Assembly: GCA_963707445.1 (NCBI GenBank)
Contig: CAVPPW010000019.1
Span: 62,001 to 126,000, forward strand
Length of the DNA stretch: 64,000 bases
Direction: 5' to 3'
Origin: JALORV01 sp963707445
GTDB taxonomy: Bacteria > Pseudomonadota > Gammaproteobacteria > Burkholderiales > Burkholderiaceae_F
Within the stretch, counting starts at the first letter, position 1; every line of letters begins with the position of its first letter. A model generated the notes under the pieces. That model was not told where the DNA came from and did not search any database. It saw only the letters and a list, made by a program, of their open reading frames with translations. This document shows, in pieces, positions 18,192 to 27,731 of the stretch. Both the position numbers and the translations under genes were made by a program.

Positions 18192-18362
18192 ATGAGACAA
18201 CTACTTCATCGTGCATTGGCATTCGCGCTGGCGAGTGCCGCCTCACTCGTCTTGCTCAGCAGCGTGGCGTCGCTGGCGGATGGCGATCGCGCGGCCCTGA
18301 CGCAGGCTCGGCAAGCGCAGTTGGTCCTGGTTGCCGCCCGCGCCGATGCGGCGCGGCGATGA
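18192..18362 (+). CDS. Small exported protein
   Basis: A 56-residue protein: signal peptide to about residue 28 (ends ASLA), then a short charged Ala/Gln-rich helix. AGGAG lies nine bases before ATG 18192. The family is unknown. It is the first of three small envelope proteins encoded next to the kinase and sigma factor. Confidence 0.55.
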   Translation: MRQLLHRALAFALASAASLVLLSSVASLADGDRAALTQARQAQLVLVAARADAARR

Positions 18363-18587
18363 CGGCCTGGACTCCCGCGACAGCCGCCGCCGCGACCCAA
18401 GACGCCTCGTGAATATTCATGCGTTTGTCGGATCCGTGTGCGGGAACGCGTCTATCCAGACAAGAGGCGGCGCTAGCTCCTCGAGGGAGCGGGGATTTTC
18501 CTGCGGACGTGAGCCGCTCGCGCCAACGGCGCGACACGGAAGGTGGCAGCGGCGGCCGAACTGCCAACTTTAAGAGGAGTCTGGAAA

Positions 18588-18875
18588 TGAAACGACAGCT
18601 TCAGTGTTACGTGTTGAGCGCTACCGCCGCCGCGCTGCTTGTGTTCGTGGCGGGCTGTGAATCCCTGAACAATGCGCCGATAGACGCCACGGCGGAGGTT
18701 GCAGAAGCCTCCAGTCTCGCGCGCCCAGGTCGTGGCAGAGCTCCGGGAGGCACAGCGCCTTGGCCTGATCACCGTGGGCGAAGGCAACGTCCCCACGCCG
18801 ACTGCCGAGCAGGCGCGGCTGATCGCCGAGGCCGGTGCCCGGGCAGCCGCCCGTGAGACGGTCGCGAGCAAGTAG
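18588..18875 (+). CDS. DUF4148-like lipoprotein, one frameshift
   Basis: A lipoprotein with a signal peptide and lipobox ending in VAGC (Cys about 24). After a shift near 18725 the mature part reads SRAQVVAELREAQRLGLITV and ends at TAG 18875, resembling the DUF4148 repeat common in Burkholderiales. AAGAGGAG precedes the ATG. About 95 residues, of unknown function. Confidence 0.65.
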
Positions 18876-18901
18876 TCGCGTTACAGGTGCGCTTACGGAA
18901 A

Positions 18902-18940
18902 CGGCCGACGCGGGGTGCCGCGTCGGCCGCTTCCTCGTTC
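18902..18940 (+). terminator. Terminator after the lipoprotein gene
   Basis: CGGCCGACGCGG (18902-18913) pairs perfectly with CCGCGTCGGCCG (18918-18929) around a 4-base loop, followed by a short pyrimidine tract (CTTCCTCGTTC). Confidence 0.7.
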
Positions 18941-19057
18941 AGGGCAATGATGCGGGGAGAGGTCCAGGCAGGTCACAGGCTCGGCTGCATCCCATAGCCC
19001 GGATAGCGCTGAACGCGTGCGCGCCTTTTGCCGATAACCGCCCATAGGGAGTGTGTC

Positions 19058-19270
19058 ATGGATCAGCTTGACGAAAGACCAATGAGGACCGACCTCGGCT
19101 ACGTGTTGGCCATGGTCGCCGTTCTCGCTGTGATCGCAACGAGCCTCGTTGTACAGTTGCTCACACTGAAGGATGAGGATCAAGTCGCGTTGGCGCAGGC
19201 GGTGCAAGCCGTCGTGCGAAACCAGTCCGGCAACGACGTGAAGGTGTCTGAACCGGCACGAAAGTCGTGA
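19058..19270 (+). CDS. Small single-span membrane protein
   Basis: A 70-residue protein with one membrane helix (about residues 14-34, YVLAMVAVLAVIATSLVVQL) and a charged, periplasmic or cytosolic C-terminus. AGGGAG is six bases before ATG 19058. It follows the DUF4148-like gene after a terminator, so it has its own promoter. Function unknown. Confidence 0.55.
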   Translation: MDQLDERPMRTDLGYVLAMVAVLAVIATSLVVQLLTLKDEDQVALAQAVQAVVRNQSGNDVKVSEPARKS

Positions 19271-19432
19271 ACATCTGGCAACCAAGGCCGACCTTACTTG
19301 CGGCTAAGTACCGTCAACTTCGGCGTGCTCCCAACCCAACCGCATGACGGCCCGGCTGCAACGTCAATCGTGTTCGTGATGCGCTCGCCTATGCGCGGCG
19401 GGCCGGCATCAGCTCATCACTAGTAGAGAACC

Positions 19433-21390
19433 ATGAGCCTTTTCAGCTACTTCGAATCGCGCGTGCAGAACGCCACTGCCGCACCGCCGGCGGCGGTCGA
19501 GCGCGCAGGTCCTCCGCCGGGTCTTCTACCGTTTTATTTGCATTTTGTACGCCAGTCGCCGCGTCTCTATGTCGCTATGTTTGTGTTCGGCGCGACGGTA
19601 GCGCTGCTGGACACGGTGATTCCGCTTTTCATCGGCAAGCTGGTGGGACTAATGACGACGCCAGAGCCACGCGCCGCAGTGATGGCACAGGCTCCGCTGC
19701 TGCTGATCATGGCGGCCCTGGTGCTGATTGCTCGGCCGTTCGCGATCCTTGCGGACTCAATGGTGCGAAACAACGCGGTAATTCCCGGCGTGACCACACT
19801 GATCCGGTGGCAGAGCCACTGGCACGTGATCCGGCAGAGCTGGAACTTCTTCCAGAACGACTTTGCGGGTCGAATCGCCAATCGCGTGATGAACACCTCG
19901 AACTCGCTGCGTGAAAGCGTGGTCTCGAGCATTCGGGCAGTCTGGTACATCGTGGTGTACGGCATCACCGCGTTGCTGCTGGTCAGCGCGGCGGACTGGC
20001 GCTTGGCGGCGCCCATCGTCTTATGGATCGCCGGCTTCGTCTTCTTCCTGCGCTACTTTGTGCCACGTATGCGCGACCTGTCACGAGTCAGCTCGGAGGC
20101 GCGCTCGCAGGTCATGGGGCGGGTGGTCGACTCGTACACCAACTTCCCGACGGTGAAGCTGTTCGCTCGCGCGGCCGACGAAGACTCCTACGTGCGCGAG
20201 GCGATGGCCGAGCATCGCGAGCGTATCGCGGCCCACATGCGCATGACTACGCGCTTCATGGCGACGCTGACATGCATGAATTCCGCACTGGTCGTCGGCA
20301 CTGCCACGCTCGGGATTTTGTTGTGGCTGGCGGGCCAGGTTAGCGCGGCAGCGGTCGCAACCGCGTTGCCACTGGCTTGGCAGATCGCCAACATGGCGGG
20401 CTGGGTGTCGTGGGAAGTCAGCGGCATCTTCGAGAATGTTGGCGTCGTTCAGGAAGGCATGGAGACGATCGCCGTGCCGCACGCGCTGACCGATCGCCCC
20501 GAGGCGCGCGACCTCGTGGTCGACGGCGGCACGATCCGCTTCGAACACGTGCGCTTCAGCTATGGCGCGCTGGCGCGGGGCGGGCTCGCCGTACTCGACG
20601 ACCTGAGCTTGGAAATCGCCGCCGGCGAGCGGGTCGGGGTGGTCGGTCGATCGGGGGCCGGCAAGTCGACGTTGGTGAGCCTGCTGCTGCGCTTCCACGA
20701 CGTCGAAGCAGGACGCATCACGATCGACGGCCAGGACGTGCGCGAGGTCACCCAGGAGTCCCTGCGCGCAGCGATTGGCGTGGTCACGCAGGACACTTCA
20801 ATGTTGCATCGCTCGATCGCGGCCAACATCCGCTACGGAAGGCCGCACGCGACCGATGCCGAAGTCGAGGCCGCGGCCCGCCAGGCGCACGCCCACGAGT
20901 TCATCATCGGCCTGCGAGACTGGAAGGACCGCAGCGGTTATGCTGCCCACGCCGGCGAGCGCGGGGTGAAGCTCTCCGGCGGCCAGCGCCAGCGTGTGGC
21001 ACTCGCCCGCGTGATCCTGAAGAACGCACCGGTCCTCGTGCTGGACGAAGCCACTTCGGCGCTCGACAGCGAGATCGAAGCCGCGATTCAAGAACAGCTG
21101 GAAACGCTGATGCGGGCAAGACGGTGATCGCGATCGCGCACCGGCTGTCGACCATCGCGCGCATGGACCGCCTTGTGGTGATGGATGCCGGTCGCATCGT
21201 CGAGCAGGGGACGCACGAAGAACTCCTGCGCGCCGGCGGCCACTACGCCCTGTTGTGGAAGCGTCAGTCCGGCGGATTCCTGGCGAACGATGTGCCTGAC
21301 GTGATCGCCGAACCGGACGACGATGTCGTGGTTGAAGGCGCAACCGAGGTACATCCAGAGGTGGTGGAAGAACCGCAGATCCGCGTCTGA
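19433..21390 (+). CDS. ABC exporter half-transporter, one frameshift
   Basis: A fused membrane/ATPase (MsbA-type) exporter of about 652 residues, acting as a dimer at the inner membrane. Six membrane segments span about residues 40-320. The ATPase has Walker A GRSGAGKST (about 406-414), signature LSGGQRQRVALAR (about 520-532) and Walker B VLVLDEATSALDSE (about 538-551). A single missing base near 21113 moves the H-loop (AIAHRLSTIARMD) and tail into another frame; a lost G from a G-run would explain it. The C-terminus is acidic. Substrate unknown; lipid or peptide export is typical. It stands alone. Confidence 0.88.
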
Positions 21391-21488
21391 GCTAGTACAT
21401 CGGATGTCCGATTTCGCCAGACTCTCGCTCGTATGCGACCGTTTTGGGGCTCATCTCGCATGGGCTGGTTAAGGCCGCAGTGGCCGAC

Positions 21489-21620
21489 TCAGGTCACTTG
21501 TTTGGCTCGACCGCATTGTCTGCCTTCCAGGTCCGTGGCCATCTGCACGCGCCGCTCCACCGAAGGGTGCGAGTAGAAAAGCGCCTCTTGCACCGGATTC
21601 GGCCGTGGGTAACGCGGCAA
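21489..21620 (-). pseudogene. 3' fragment of an M48 (Ste24-type) peptidase gene
   Basis: The minus strand encodes a short tail: NPVQEALFYSHPSVERRV, then MATDLEGRQ and a TGA at 21489. FxxxHPS-x-x-x-R is the conserved end of Ste24/M48 membrane metallopeptidases. Nothing of the HExxH domain is present, so only the last ~40 codons remain. It lies between the exporter gene and nagZ. Confidence 0.5.
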
Positions 21621-21621
21621 A

Positions 21622-21735
21622 CTTGCGGCCGTTAAGCCGTCGTGAAGAGGGGATATTCATAATATCAGCGGCTTGCGGCCGATATTTAAAGTAATCGTTG
21701 AGCTATCGGTGATTTGACATAATACACATTATACG
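21622..21735. repeat. AT-rich island with palindromes and a direct repeat
   Basis: GATATTCATAATATC (21652-21666) is an inverted repeat of GATATT around CAT. ATAATACACATTAT (21719-21732) is another. CTTGCGGCC is repeated at 21622 and 21672. The island is much more AT-rich than its surroundings and sits next to the M48 remnant and the 3' end of nagZ, which suggests the scar of an insertion or deletion. Confidence 0.4.
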
Positions 21736-21738
21736 CAA

Positions 21739-22763
21739 TCAACCTACAGCGTCCAAAGCCTCCAGATCGGCCTTGGCGACCCGGTATAGCTCGGACGCCT
21801 GCAGCTCCTTCATCGTCGGTGCCGGCCCGCGCGGCATCAGCCGCGCGATGCGCGAATCGAAATTCGACGGCCTGTTCCAGCGCAGTTCACGCAGCACCCG
21901 GTCCATCGCGTCGAGGTCGTTGCAGACCAGGACCAGGTCACAGCCCGCGCTGAGCGCCGCCTGCGCCCGCTGCGTGACCGTGCCGTGCGTGCTGGCGCCC
22001 TCCATCAGCAGATCGTCGCTGAACACGGCGCCGGCGAAACCGAACTCGCGCCGCAGTCGCTGCAGCCATTTCGCCGAGAACCCGGCCGGCGCAGCATCGA
22101 CCTGGTCGTAGATCACATGGGCCGGCATCACCGCCGTGAGCTGCGGGCCGAGCCAGCGGTATGGCGCCGCGTCGGCGCCGCAGCAACTCGTCCAGCGACC
22201 TCTCGTCCCGCGGGACGGCGACGTGCGAATCCGCGGCTGCCCAGCCGTGTCCCGGAAAGTGCTTGCCGCAGTTCGCCATGCCGGCCATTGCCAGCCCGTG
22301 AATCAGGTGCGCTGCGAGCATCGCGACGACGCGGGCATCGGCGTGGAAGGACCGATCGCCGATGACCTCGCTCCGGCCCCAGTCGACGTCCAGCACCGGA
22401 GCAAAGCTGAAATCGACGCCGTGGGCGCGCAGTTCAGCCGCCAGCACATAACCCGTGGACGCCGCCACGCGACACGCCTGCAGTACGTCGCGGTCCCACA
22501 GCTCGCCCAAGCGGCGCATCGCCGGCAGGCGCGTAAAGCCGGTCCTGAAGCGCTGCACCCGGCCGCCTTCGTGGTCAACTGCGAGCAGCAGCGGCGGGTT
22601 GCGAATGCCGTGGATCTCTTCGGTCAGCTGCCGCAGCTGTTCCGGGCTTTCGAAGTTCGCGCTGAAGAGGATCACCATGCCGACGCGCGGATCGACGAGG
22701 CGCCGGCGATCCGAGGCGGGACAGCTGCTTGCCCTCCACGCCGATCACGACCGGACCAAGCAT
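21739..22763 (-). CDS. nagZ: Beta-N-acetylhexosaminidase, two frameshifts
   Basis: A cytosolic family GH3 enzyme of about 341 residues that removes N-acetylglucosamine from anhydro-muropeptides in cell-wall recycling. The start overlaps the acpS stop (TGATG). Landmarks are LLAVDHEGGRVQRFRTGF (substrate loop), the catalytic-loop region NCGKHFPGHG and the nucleophile Asp in FSDDLLMEGA. Two shifts, near 22700 and 22190, place the ends in other frames. The length matches the family. Last gene of the long conserved run. Confidence 0.88.
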
Positions 22764-23168
22764 CAGTTGCTCCCCTGCACTTCGGCGATCGCATAGGCCA
22801 TTGCGATTTCCCTCTCATCGGTTACCGAGACATGCAGCCGCAGGCGCCGGCGCTCGGTGAATTGCCGCAGCTCGACGCTGCTGACGAAGGCCACGGGGCG
22901 GCCCGACGGATCGTTGACGATCTCGACGGCCTTCCACGTCATCGGCATGCGCATGCCGAGGCCGAGTGCCTTGGAGACGGCCTCCTTGGCAGCGAAGCGC
23001 GTCGCCAGGTACTTGATGCCGCGCTCCTCCGAATGGGCTCGCCGGTGCCGATAGCGCTCCAGTTCGCGCGTGCCGAGGATCCGGTGTGCGAAGCGGTCGC
23101 CGAAGCGCGACGACGACGCCGCGGATGCGCCCGATTTCTACGATGTCGGTGCCGATGCCGAAGATCAT
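22763..23168 (-). CDS. acpS: Holo-ACP synthase, one frameshift
   Basis: AcpS transfers phosphopantetheine from CoA to the acyl carrier protein. The N-terminal motif IFGIGTDIVEI (magnesium-binding Asp 8) and, after a shift near 23107, FAAKEAVSKALGLGM (catalytic Lys and Glu) are both present. The C-terminus ends at 22763. About 134 residues, the usual length. Its start overlaps pdxJ, its stop overlaps nagZ. As it is essential, the shift is almost certainly an error. Confidence 0.88.
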
Positions 23169-23910
23169 GCCGCAGCCCCGCCTTGCGGATCTCGGCAAGA
23201 TAGCGGCCGACCGTGTCCGCCAATCCGAACTCGAGGGCATCCGCGATCAGCGCGTGACCGATCGACACTTCGTCGACGCCCGGAACCGCGCGAAGGAATC
23301 GCGCCAGGTTCTGCAGGTTGAGGTCATGGCCTGCATTGACCCCGAGCCCCACGGCGCGCGCAGCGCGCGCCGAGTTCGCGTAACGCTCGAGCATGGCATC
23401 CTCGGCCGGCGTGCCGAATGCGCGTGCATAGGGCTCGGTATAAAGCTCGACGCGATGCGCGCCGAGCTGGGCCGCCTCCTGCATCGCCTCGGGCAGCGGA
23501 TCCATGAAGAGGCTCACACGCGCGCCCAGTGCGCGTGCGCGGCCAATCACCGGTGCCAGGCGCTCGGCGTCGGCGGGCAGGTTCCAGCCGTGATCGGAGG
23601 TGAATGCACCCGTCTCGTCCGGCACGAACGTGCACTGCTGCGGGCGGGCCTGCTCGACGAAATCGATCAGGCCGTGGAACGGATTGCCTTCGATGTTGAA
23701 CTCGCATGACGGCCAGCCTCGCAGCAACGCTGCCAGGGCCTCGACGTCGGGGGCGCGCACATGTCGACCGTCGGGCCGTGGATGCACGGTGATGCCATCG
23801 GCCCCGGCCTCGAGCGCGATGCGCGCAGCGCGTTCGACACTCGGTATGCCGAGGGCGCGCGTATTACGCAGAAGAGCCACCTTGTTCAGGTTCACGCTGA
23901 GCGCCGTCAT
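23165..23910 (-). CDS. pdxJ: Pyridoxine 5'-phosphate synthase
   Basis: PdxJ condenses 1-deoxyxylulose 5-phosphate with 3-amino-2-oxopropyl phosphate to pyridoxine 5-phosphate (vitamin B6 synthesis). SVNLNKVALLRN at the start and the phosphate-binding HPRPDGRH motif are clear, then CEFNIEGNP, YTEPYA, AGHDLN and SIGHALIADAL. The frame has no stop at the expected place: it runs on through acpS to 22939. A single missing base near 23170 would give a TGA overlapping the acpS start (ATGA), so the 3' end given is inferred. Length about 248 residues is then normal. Confidence 0.9.
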
Positions 23911-23928
23911 CGCGGGTGCAGGCGGTGT

Positions 23929-24696
23929 TTAGAGCTGGTGCAGGTCGAGCAGGATGCGGCGGGTGTTCAGCGGCTTGCCATCGAGATGGTAGCGAATCAG
24001 CTGCCGCAGCATCACCTTGGCCTCGGAGGCCACGCGCGGATCGTCGAAGTCGCCGCGCGCCATCGCGAGCAGCGTCGCCCCGGAGATCGTCATGTCGCCT
24101 GCATCGCCCTCGCCCGACCCGAGGCGGTGCGCGCCGGCTTCGGGGCGGAAGCGGTAACGTGCCGCCGCGTCGATCGGCTCACCGCTGCTGCACTGGTCGA
24201 GCGGCACGGCATAGCCCACTTCGCGCAGCAGCTCGAGCTCGAACGTGCGCAGCGTCGCGTCGTGGCGCGGCTGCGCGAGTCCGCGCAGCAGCTCCAGATA
24301 CTGGTCGAACAGCCGCTCGTGCGGATCCGCACGGGCCAGCAGCCTGACCAGTAGTTCGTTTGCGTAGAACGCCGACAGCAGCGCCGGGCCGCGCAGCGGC
24401 GGCATGCCGCCGACCCACTCGACCCGCACGAGATTCTTGATCTCGCCGCGCCCGCTCCAGGCGAGCGTGAGCGGTGCAAACGGTGACAGCAGGCTGCGGA
24501 ACTGCGATGTCGGCCGCTTGGCGCCGCGCGCCACCAGCGGCAGGCGACCGAAATCGCGCGTGAACACCTCGACGATCAGGCTGGTTTCGCGCCACGGCGT
24601 GGTGTGCAACACGGTGCCCGGCTGGTGATCGACCCGCAGGTCCGACGGGCGCCGCCGCGGGCGTAGGCTGCCCTGCCCTGCCGCGGCTTCAGCCAT
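23929..24696 (-). CDS. recO: DNA repair protein RecO
   Basis: RecO (255 residues) helps load RecA on SSB-covered gaps, with RecF and RecR. The N-terminal OB-fold has VLHTTPWRETSLIVEVFTRDFG, then LVARGAKR; the helical part ends in LRQLIRYHLDGKPLNTR, a typical C-terminal end for RecO. ATG 24696 is chosen because it overlaps the era stop and gives normal length; the frame extends to 24822 inside era without homology. Usual zinc cysteines are missing, as is common in this class. Confidence 0.9.
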   Translation of the reverse strand: MAEAAAGQGSLRPRRRPSDLRVDHQPGTVLHTTPWRETSLIVEVFTRDFGRLPLVARGAKRPTSQFRSLLSPFAPLTLAWSGRGEIKNLVRVEWVGGMPPLRGPALLSAFYANELLVRLLARADPHERLFDQYLELLRGLAQPRHDATLRTFELELLREVGYAVPLDQCSSGEPIDAAARYRFRPEAGAHRLGSGEGDAGDMTISGATLLAMARGDFDDPRVASEAKVMLRQLIRYHLDGKPLNTRRILLDLHQL

Positions 24697-25582
24697 AACC
24701 GAGCTTGCGCAGTGCAGCCGGATCGTCGCTCCAGCCCTTCCTGACGCGGACCCAGACTTCCAGATATACCGGCTTGCCGAGCATCTGCTCGATGTCGGCC
24801 CGCGCCAGTCGCGAGATCTCACGCAGCTTGGCGCCTTCCTTGCCGATCACGATGCCTTTGTGCGCGTCACGCTCAACGATCAGCGTCGCGACGATTTCGG
24901 CCCTCTTGTCATCTTCCTGCCAGCGGTCAATAGCGACCGCGATGCCATACGGCAGTTCATCGCCCAGCAGCCGGTACGCCTTCTCGCGAATCCGCTCGGC
25001 CGCAAGGAAGCGGGCGCTGCGGTCGGTGTACTGCTCAGCGTCGAAGAGCGGCATGCCCTCGGGCAGCAACGTGCGAACCTCCCGCAGCAGGTCGTCAAGC
25101 TGCCTTCCGGTCTCGGCGCTGACCGGAACGATCGCGTGGAACGGATAGCGCTGCATCGAATCCGCCATCACCGGCAGGAGCTGGTCGCGTTCAGCCATCA
25201 GATCGGTCTTGTTCAGCGCGAGGATCACATGCCCGGGCCGCTGCGGCAGCAGCTCGAGCACCTGCATATCGGCGGAGGTCCAGCCCGAGGCTGCGATGAC
25301 GAGGATGACGGCGTCCACTCCGGCGAGCGCGCCCGTGACGGCCTCGTTCATGCGGCGGTTCAGCGCATTGCGGTGCCGGCGCTGAAATCCCGGAGTGTCG
25401 ACGAAGATGTATTGCGCGTCCGCGTCGGTGCGAACGCCGAGCACCCGGTCGCGCGTCGTCTGCGGTTTGCGCGACGTGATGCTGACGCGTTCGCCGACCA
25501 GGGCATTGATCAGGGTCGACTTGCCGACATTGGGCCGGCCGATGACTGCGACCATGCCGACGCGGCGCACTGCGTCGTCCAT
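24689..25582 (-). CDS. era: GTPase Era
   Basis: Era binds the 3' end of 16S rRNA and is needed for small-subunit maturation. G1 is GRPNVGKST, G2 TTRDRV, G3 DTPGF and G4 NKTD; a KH domain follows with VIGKEGAKLREI, about residues 245-256. 297 residues, intact. ATG 25582 overlaps the rnc stop (TGATG); the alternative TTG at 25585 is less likely. Operon rnc-era-recO is the rule in proteobacteria. Confidence 0.97.
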   Translation of the reverse strand: MDDAVRRVGMVAVIGRPNVGKSTLINALVGERVSITSRKPQTTRDRVLGVRTDADAQYIFVDTPGFQRRHRNALNRRMNEAVTGALAGVDAVILVIAASGWTSADMQVLELLPQRPGHVILALNKTDLMAERDQLLPVMADSMQRYPFHAIVPVSAETGRQLDDLLREVRTLLPEGMPLFDAEQYTDRSARFLAAERIREKAYRLLGDELPYGIAVAIDRWQEDDKRAEIVATLIVERDAHKGIVIGKEGAKLREISRLARADIEQMLGKPVYLEVWVRVRKGWSDDPAALRKLGYG

Positions 25583-26373
25583 CAAGCGGGGTCGGTGGTG
25601 ATGGCCGCGTCCGCCGGCTTCTCGTTAGCCCGCTCCGCAGGCGCGACCGCATCGTTCGCAGTCGCGACCGCGGGCTTCTTGCGCGTGCGCCGGCCCTGAT
25701 GAATCGCGTGCTGGGCTGCCTCGAACGCCTGCTTTGCCGCGGACTGCTCGGCGGCACGGCGGCTGCGGCCGGTGCCGCGCACGCTGATCTCGAGCTTCGG
25801 AATCGAGCACTCGACCTCGAACTCCTGGTTGTGCGCGGCACCGCGGGTTTCGACGACGCTGTAGACCGGCAGCGCGATGCGCTTGCCCTGCAGATATTCC
25901 TGCAGCAGCGTCTTGCTGTCCTTGCCGAGCGTCTTCGGGTCGACGCTCTTCAGCACCGGGTCGAACAGCTTGCCGATCACGGTGCGCGCCGACTCGAAGC
26001 CGGTGTCGAGAAAAATGGCGCCGAAAATCGCCTCCATCGTGTCGGCCAGGATCGACGGTCGCCGGAAGCCACCGCTTTTCATCTCGCCCTCGCCGAGTCG
26101 CAGGAAGTCCGAAAGCACCAGCCGCTCGGCAATGTCGGCGAGGGACTGCTGCTTGACTAGATTGGCGCGCAGCCTCGACAGGTCGCCCTCGTCGAGCCGC
26201 AGGTACTTCTGGAACAACAACTGCGCGATCGCGCAATTCAGGACCGCGTCGCCGAGGAACTCGAGGCGTTCGTTGTGAGTGGCGCCGTGGCTGCGGTGCG
26301 TGACCGCCTGTTCGAGCAGCGCGTGCTGGACGAATCGGTAGCCGAGGCGCTCTTCAAGCGCCGGCAGTTCCAT
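25582..26373 (-). CDS. rnc: Ribonuclease III
   Basis: RNase III cuts double-stranded RNA, including rRNA precursors. The signature NERLEFLGDAVL with catalytic acids is near residues 34-45, ADTMEAIFGAIF gives the second acid cluster, and the dsRNA-binding domain contains GTGRSRRAAEQSAAKQA. 263 residues with a low-complexity Ala/Lys-rich tail longer than E. coli's. ATG 26373 is preferred over GTG 26376. It overlaps era. Confidence 0.96.
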   Translation of the reverse strand: MELPALEERLGYRFVQHALLEQAVTHRSHGATHNERLEFLGDAVLNCAIAQLLFQKYLRLDEGDLSRLRANLVKQQSLADIAERLVLSDFLRLGEGEMKSGGFRRPSILADTMEAIFGAIFLDTGFESARTVIGKLFDPVLKSVDPKTLGKDSKTLLQEYLQGKRIALPVYSVVETRGAAHNQEFEVECSIPKLEISVRGTGRSRRAAEQSAAKQAFEAAQHAIHQGRRTRKKPAVATANDAVAPAERANEKPADAAITTDPA

Positions 26374-26397
26374 CACGTCCGGTCCCCGGCCCGCAGT

Positions 26398-26782
26398 TCA
26401 AGGCGCCGCCCGGCGCTGGCGATCCTGCGTCGTGCCCGCGAAATCGATGACCAGCGACACGTTCTCGACGATCGGGATCTTCTTCTGATACGCGTAGCTG
26501 ATGACGATCTGGTCACCTTCCTTGGTGATGTCGAGGTCCTTGGCGTTGATCGACGTGATGTCGTCGATCGTGGCGTGACGGTCGAACGCCGCCCGGATCT
26601 GCCGCTACCGTCTTTCCCTCGTTCTTGATCTTCTGCACCGCACGCTCGATCGCGATGTACTCGATGACCGCCGGTACCGCCTTGAAACCTATCGCCAGCA
26701 GGCCCACCACGATCAGCCCGATGAAGATGAGGCCGATGATGCTGAGTCCGCGTTGACTTCGGCGAGTTCGTCGATTTTTCAT
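26398..26782 (-). CDS. DUF4845 membrane protein, one frameshift
   Basis: A small membrane protein between lepB and rnc, a usual position for DUF4845 in beta- and gammaproteobacteria. A basic N-terminus (MKNRRTRRSQRG) is followed by one long membrane segment (IIGLIFIGLIVVGLLAI). After a shift near 26600 it continues with ITSINAKDLDIT and VVISYAYQKKIPIVENVSL-like sequence to a TGA at 26398. About 127 residues. Role unknown; probably linked to signal peptidase or RNase III expression only by position. Confidence 0.75.
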
Positions 26783-26821
26783 TTTCCCTTTCTTTTCAGG
26801 CACTTGGGCCAAAACACACCA

Positions 26822-27712
26822 TTAGCGGAAGCTGCCGATGCGCCCGATATTGCCAAAGTTCATCCAGATGAGAAAGGCTCTGCCGACGATGTTTTCGTCC
26901 GGTACAAAGCCCCAGAAGCGGCTGTCTTCGCTGTTATCGCGATTGTCGCCCATCATGAAATAGTGCCCCGGCGGGACCGTGCAGACGATGCCGCTGCCGC
27001 TGTATTGACACGCCCCCGGGTGGGTATTCGGGAAGCCGCCGGCAAAGCCCGCCGGCACGGCCTCGTTGACGATGATCCGATGGTTGATGTCGCCGAGGTT
27101 TTCCTCGAACTGCGCGTAATACTGCATCCGGTCGGCGTCATAGTAGTTGTCGAGCCTGCGTGTCGGCACTTCCTTGCCGTTGATCGACAGCCGCTTGTTG
27201 AAGTACTCGATCCGGTCGCCCGGCAAACCGACGACACGCTTGATGTAGTCCTGCGACGGGTTGAGCGGAAAGCGGAAGACCATCACGTCGCCGCGCTTCG
27301 GCTGTCCGACCTCGATGATCTTCTTGTTGATGACGGGCAGTCTGACGCCGTACTCATACTTGTTCACGAGGATCAGATCTCCGACCTCCAGCGTCGGCAG
27401 CATTGAACCGGAAGGGATGCGGAACGGTTCGTACAGGAACGACCGCAATAGGAACACGAGCAGGATCACGGGGAAAAAACTCGCCGTGTATTCGAGCCAG
27501 GCCGGCTGCCGCACCGCGCCCTCTTCCAGGCTGCGCCGCTCCTGTTCGACGATGGCCTCCCGGCGCGCCAGTGCGGCCGCGTTGCGGGTGTCGAAGTCCG
27601 CCAGCAGCTTCGCCGCGCGCTCGCGCCGCTGCCGCGCGAACACCATCTTGTCGGCGACCCACAGCACGCCGGTGAAGACGGTCAGGATGAACAGGATCAG
27701 GGCGAAATTCAT
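26822..27712 (-). CDS. lepB: Signal peptidase I
   Basis: LepB removes signal peptides from exported proteins at the periplasmic face. Catalytic Ser103 lies in PSGSM and catalytic Lys158 in DYIKRVVG, followed by GDNRDNSEDSRFWGFV (box E). Two membrane segments at residues 2-20 and 78-95. 296 residues, normal for the class. It follows lepA with a short gap, as in E. coli. Intact. Confidence 0.97.
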   Translation of the reverse strand: MNFALILFILTVFTGVLWVADKMVFARQRRERAAKLLADFDTRNAAALARREAIVEQERRSLEEGAVRQPAWLEYTASFFPVILLVFLLRSFLYEPFRIPSGSMLPTLEVGDLILVNKYEYGVRLPVINKKIIEVGQPKRGDVMVFRFPLNPSQDYIKRVVGLPGDRIEYFNKRLSINGKEVPTRRLDNYYDADRMQYYAQFEENLGDINHRIIVNEAVPAGFAGGFPNTHPGACQYSGSGIVCTVPPGHYFMMGDNRDNSEDSRFWGFVPDENIVGRAFLIWMNFGNIGRIGSFR

Positions 27713-27731
27713 GTGAGCTTTCGGGCGCTTC

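Noticed and set aside
21939..22680. Two separate partial glycosidase genes
   Set aside because: The pieces join as one nagZ after two single-base shifts.
22136..23203. Plus-strand frame of 355 codons
   Set aside because: It overlaps nagZ and acpS on the opposite strand; no homology.
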